In this document: positions 61,501 through 64,000 of the stretch, piece by piece | How positions within the stretch are numbered: the first letter of the stretch is position 1 | Layout of the letters: each line of letters opens with the position of its first letter | NCBI GenBank assembly: GCA_964372095.1 | Contig: CAYJPV010000024.1 | Span: 29,816 to 93,815 of the forward strand | DNA: 64,000 bases | Direction: 5' to 3' | From: CAYJPV01 sp964372095 | Lineage (GTDB): Bacteria; Acidobacteriota; Vicinamibacteria; Vicinamibacterales; JAKQTR01 | The notes under the pieces: model-generated | Seen by the model: the letters and a program-made list of their open reading frames with translations, nothing else | Database searches by the model: none | What the model was told of the DNA's origin: nothing | Translations under genes and position numbers: made by a program

Positions 61501-63116
61501 AAGGCCACGGCCACGACGGTCTTGCGGTGGTCGAGTGCCCACGCGATGACGCGTTTGTAGCCCTCGGCCATCCGTTCGAACCAGTCATTGAAACCATCGA
61601 GCAGCCGGTGCAGGACGTTGCGCCGCCCCTTGCGCTCAATGTCCGGGTCGTGCCACCGCGACGACAACATCGGGTCGAGCGTGAACGACACGAACAGCGA
61701 GACCAGCACGGCAAACGCCACGGTCAGGCCGAACTGGAAGAAGAACCGGCCGATGATGCCCTTCATGAACGCCACGGGCACGAACACGGCGATGATCGAC
61801 ATGGACGTCGCCAGCACGGCCAGCCCGATTTCGCTGGTGCCTTCGCGAGCCGCCGTGAAGTGGTCCTGCCCCTGCTCGAGGTGGCGCACGATGTTCTCTC
61901 GCACCACGATGGCATCGTCGATGAGCAGCCCGATCGCGAGCGAGAGCGCCATCAGCGTCAGGGTGTTCAGCGTCATCCCGAGGAAGTACATGACGATGAA
62001 CGACGAGATGACCGAGATCGGGAGCGTGAGGCCCGTGATCACGGTCGATCGCCACGAGTTCAGGAAGCAGAAGACGATAAAGACCGTCAGCAGGCCCCCG
62101 AGCACGAGGGCGTTCTGTACGTCGGCGACCGACTCGCGGATGAACATCGACGTGTCGCGGACGATCTGGATGTCCGTGCCAGGAGGCATCTCGGCCCGGA
62201 GTGTGTCCACCGCAGCGCGAACCGCGTCCACGACTCCCACCGTGTTGGCCTTCGTCTGCTTGGTGATATCGATCGCCACGGCCGGTTCGCCGCTGATCAG
62301 CGCCAGCGAACGCTGCTCCTCCACGGTGTCGTCGATGGTGGCGACGTCCGACAGCCGGATCGGCTCACTGCCACGCCGGCCGATCACCATGCTGGCGTAG
62401 CCGGCCGGATCCGTGGGCTTGCCGGAGATCCGAAGCGGCATCTCGGTCCCGCCGAGCGTGAGGCGGCCGAGCGGCGTATTCACGTTTTCCGCGGCCAGCC
62501 CGCCCACGACCTCGTTGACACCCATGCCGAGGGCCGACATCCGCGCCGGATCGAGGTTGACGAGCACTTCGCGCCGTGACGACCCGACGAGTTTGGCCTT
62601 CGCCACGCCGGGGATGGTCTCGAGGCGCCGCTTGACCTTGCGTTCTGCCAGTTCCGTCAGTTCACGCGGGGGGAGCGTCGTGGAACGTACGGCCAGCGAG
62701 ATGACCGGCATCGCATTGAAGTCGAACTTCTGGATGACGGGTTCTTTCATGCCTTCAGGCAGTTCGCGGCGGATCGCGTTGATCTTCGCCCGCGCTTCCT
62801 GCGAGACGTCGTTGACCTTGACCTCGAGGTTGAACTCGACGATGACCGATGACAGGCCTTCGCGCGAGATCGAATTGACGTTCTTGACCCCCGAAATCGG
62901 GTTGACCGCTTCTTCGATCTTCCGGCTCACCTCGCGTTCGACGGTCTCCGGGGACGCGCCCGGATACTCGGTGATGATGGACAACACCGGGATTTCGACG
63001 TCCGGCATCATGTCGACGGGCAGCCGCCGCCACGAGAACACCCCCAGCGTCACCAGCGTGAGCATCATCACGGTGGCGACGACCGGTCGCTTGATCGACA
63101 GGTCGGAGAGGAACAT
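58569..63116 (-). CDS. RND efflux permease fused to a TolC-like outer-membrane protein
   Basis: 1,515 residues. The first about 1,020 form a hydrophobe/amphiphile RND pump (RPVVATVMMLTLVTLGVF; EYPGASPETVEREVSRKIEE; LIGLIMLMGLVTKNAILLID). At residues 1020-1046 there is a signal-peptide-like stretch (RKKQVAAAALACLLVAGPGL, then ATAQA). About 460 residues of a TolC-family protein follow (MTLEDVLAVALKQSPVV; GLYLTVPLFDGKRTAGRVAQ). It exports compounds across both membranes with the adaptor at 63119. The fusion may be a real single chain, later cut at the internal signal, or an assembly merge. Confidence 0.9.
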   Translation of the reverse strand: MFLSDLSIKRPVVATVMMLTLVTLGVFSWRRLPVDMMPDVEIPVLSIITEYPGASPETVEREVSRKIEEAVNPISGVKNVNSISREGLSSVIVEFNLEVKVNDVSQEARAKINAIRRELPEGMKEPVIQKFDFNAMPVISLAVRSTTLPPRELTELAERKVKRRLETIPGVAKAKLVGSSRREVLVNLDPARMSALGMGVNEVVGGLAAENVNTPLGRLTLGGTEMPLRISGKPTDPAGYASMVIGRRGSEPIRLSDVATIDDTVEEQRSLALISGEPAVAIDITKQTKANTVGVVDAVRAAVDTLRAEMPPGTDIQIVRDTSMFIRESVADVQNALVLGGLLTVFIVFCFLNSWRSTVITGLTLPISVISSFIVMYFLGMTLNTLTLMALSLAIGLLIDDAIVVRENIVRHLEQGQDHFTAAREGTSEIGLAVLATSMSIIAVFVPVAFMKGIIGRFFFQFGLTVAFAVLVSLFVSFTLDPMLSSRWHDPDIERKGRRNVLHRLLDGFNDWFERMAEGYKRVIAWALDHRKTVVAVAFAAFVGGLGVFGVLQAEFQPPFDQGEFVVKIKSAPGSSLTETRGRLEEVLEALGEFKEVRYTYASIGSGDADTVRDAMVFVKLVDKHERTVKTKAFIHNARLRLQKVPGIVLSVQEDPDAWQKPLQVAIQGDDIATLKRYARELKREMYTVPGIVDIEAGMEDDLPEYRLVVDRERTAASGLDSGSLANTIAVLVGGQAVTTYEDADGEAVNVRVRLPQQLRGDIGQVADLKTAVPTDTGLALVPLSDLVTFTRATSPAEIGRRNMSRQLIVDANLDNLPLGTAGTLATVAAERVTLAPGYKLVLGGDTEMMIESFGYLAEALLLAIIFVYLILAAQFESFIDPLSIMLSLPLSIVGMAGTLYLTGDTINIMSLIGLIMLMGLVTKNAILLIDYTKVLRSRGIGRREALIVAGRTRLRPILMTTTAMIFGMLPLFFAIGEGAEFRAPMARAVVGGLITSTLLTLIVVPVVYTLLDDVSAWLFGRKKQVAAAALACLLVAGPGLATAQAQVVDQATGSPSHTLTVTPGALASAQQASAAAAARTMTLEDVLAVALKQSPVVKKAEEYKSWVQGKYLEERAAAMPQVTASGVYMRQFDDSQSKLFANLGDTGSDSGTSGDSGDSSESFDFGELFGGRQEVTAAEVKLSQVVFTWGQVGAAIRAARMGFTFAEDQLRQARHTVTRDVATAFFDVLVAQEGIAIAREDLAQKERVLAETRRRHAAGTTTDYEVLSAEVVAQNAKPAVIRAENAVRQAKDRLRFLMADPHADFELRGDLATGIGTVPDAEGVIAEALSRRPELAQLASQRSIYGEIVTIAKAGNKPRLDFSAGFGKRHLALKTLSSTGTTWNAGLYLTVPLFDGKRTAGRVAQARSDLNQLVLDEQRAKDAVAVEVRAAVDAVRESTELLNAVAGTMQQAEKLVFLAEKGYELGVKTNLEVQDAQLNLRAARANLARAQRDYRVARVMLAFVTGTIDPGMTF

Positions 63117-63118
63117 GG

Positions 63119-64000
63119 CTACACCCCCTCGCCCGTCGCCACCATGATGCGATCGCCCGGCCTGATCGCGAAGCCGCCGCGGATCACGACCTGCTCGCCG
63201 GCCTGGACGCCCGTGACGATCTCGACCGACGGACCGTTCGACGCTCCCGTGGTCACGGTGCGCCGATCCGCCTGGTCGCCCTTCACGACGAACAGCTCCG
63301 CCGTGTTCTGCTCGATGTTCCAGTCGAGCAGCGCCTCGCGTGGCACCTGCAGCACGCCAGCGCGCCGTGCCACCTCGATGCGGCCCTTCACGAACGCCCC
63401 GCCCTTCAACGAGCCGTCACGATTGACGACCTCGGCGACCACCCTCGCCGATCGGGTGGCCTCGTCGATGGCGGGGTTGATGAACATGACCTTCCCGGTG
63501 AACGTGCGCCCCGGCAGCGTGTCGGTCGTGAACTCGATCGCCTGGCCGATCTTCACGTCGGCGAGATGCGTCGAGGGCACCGCCACGGTGAGATCGAGCA
63601 CCCGGTTGTCAACGAAGCGGAACAGCGGCGTGTCGCTGCCCATGTTCTCGACGCGGTCGCCGACGCTGACGCCGCGGAAGGCGACGACGCCGTTCATGGG
63701 CGCGCGGATGAGCGACTTGGCGAGCCGAGCCTGCGCGGCCGTGGTCTGGGCCACGGCGGCGTGTGTCGCCGCTTCCGCCGCGTCGACGGCACTCTTCGCA
63801 TCGTCGAGGTTCTGCGGCGTGATCAGGCCGTATTCCCTGAGCTGTGTGGCGCGCTCGTACTCGCGGTGCGCGCGGGCCTCGCTCACCCGCGCCTGCGCCT
63901 CGACGGCCTTGAACGCCATGATGCTCGCCTCGATCTCGCTCGTATCGAAGCGTGCGAGGCGATCGCCCTTGCGGACCGCGACCCACTCGGTGACGTAGAC
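63119..64000 (-). CDS. RND efflux periplasmic adaptor (5' end cut by window end)
   Basis: Visible 294 residues of a membrane-fusion protein, ending at TGA 63119. The lipoyl-type and hairpin regions are present (VRKGDRLARFDTSEIEA; YERATQLREYGLITPQNLDD), then beta-barrel and membrane-proximal parts (IRAPMNGVVAFRGVSVGDRV; PGRTFTGKVMFINPAID). It joins the permease to the outer-membrane channel. The gap to the permease start is only 2 bases, so they form an operon. Confidence 0.92.
   Translation of the reverse strand, partial: VYVTEWVAVRKGDRLARFDTSEIEASIMAFKAVEAQARVSEARAHREYERATQLREYGLITPQNLDDAKSAVDAAEAATHAAVAQTTAAQARLAKSLIRAPMNGVVAFRGVSVGDRVENMGSDTPLFRFVDNRVLDLTVAVPSTHLADVKIGQAIEFTTDTLPGRTFTGKVMFINPAIDEATRSARVVAEVVNRDGSLKGGAFVKGRIEVARRAGVLQVPREALLDWNIEQNTAELFVVKGDQADRRTVTTGASNGPSVEIVTGVQAGEQVVIRGGFAIRPGDRIMVATGEGV

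Noticed and set aside
59835..62579. Long plus-strand open frame opposite the efflux fusion
   Set aside because: Rich in Arg, His and Gln without any recognisable domain; the minus strand codes a clear RND permease.

Overview
This is a high-GC bacterial chromosome segment, most likely from an Acidobacteriota genome (Vicinamibacteria-like). The evidence is a VWFA-related protein of the acidobacterial type, two paralogous Crp/Fnr regulators, an IPTL-CTERM-type sorting tail, and many secreted hydrolases and sugar-modifying enzymes. A run of 100 N at 35361-35460 shows it is a scaffold from a draft or metagenome assembly. The assignment is inferred from gene content only.

Layout. 1-7.2 kb: a truncated S9 peptidase, an acetamidase-like protein, a HAD phosphatase overlapping an ANKH/MATE-like transporter, an MDR oxidoreductase and a Crp/Fnr regulator. 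7.2-18.5 kb: a cluster of small envelope and stress proteins (DksA/TraR zinc finger, glycine-zipper, CsbD, CAP, lmo0937-type, GlsB/YeaQ-type), a SpeD-O-antigen-ligase pair, an ice-binding protein with a sorting tail, a class A penicillin-binding protein and a barrel protein. 18.5-26.5 kb: a Ca2+-type P-ATPase, a C39 peptidase fused to TPR, POTRA and an Omp85-like barrel next to its small PA2779-like partner, a radical SAM enzyme and a second Crp/Fnr. 26.5-35.1 kb: one very large cyclic beta-1,2-glucan synthase (NdvB/ChvB type). 35.1-39.5 kb: a heptad-repeat coiled-coil protein split by the gap, a mutarotase, an esterase, a PPOX-fold protein and a DUF1080 protein.

39.5-41.5 kb is accessory DNA beside tRNA-Asn. 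It holds a DUF6516/HVO_A0114-like toxin-antitoxin pair with an operator, and tandem repeats built around copies of the tRNA 3' end. 41.5-58.5 kb: a Kef-type antiporter, an SMP-30/LRE protein, monomeric isocitrate dehydrogenase, a LysM protein between 44-bp direct repeats, a VWFA protein, an adenosine-deaminase-like enzyme with two paralogous P-loop proteins, YtxH and BON proteins, DedA, a hybrid histidine kinase, a YigZ/IMPACT protein and a class C beta-lactamase-like serine hydrolase. 58.6-64 kb: an RND efflux pump permease fused to a TolC-like protein, preceded by its adaptor, which is cut by the window end.

The most interesting points are the peptidase-Omp85 fusion with its PA2779-like partner, the RND-TolC fusion, the tandem P-loop pair, and a family of 7-bp tandem-repeat arrays between genes whose CTAG units supply the stop codons of several flanking genes. 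Palindromic REP/MITE-like elements and the tRNA-derived repeats add to a repeat-rich intergenic landscape.
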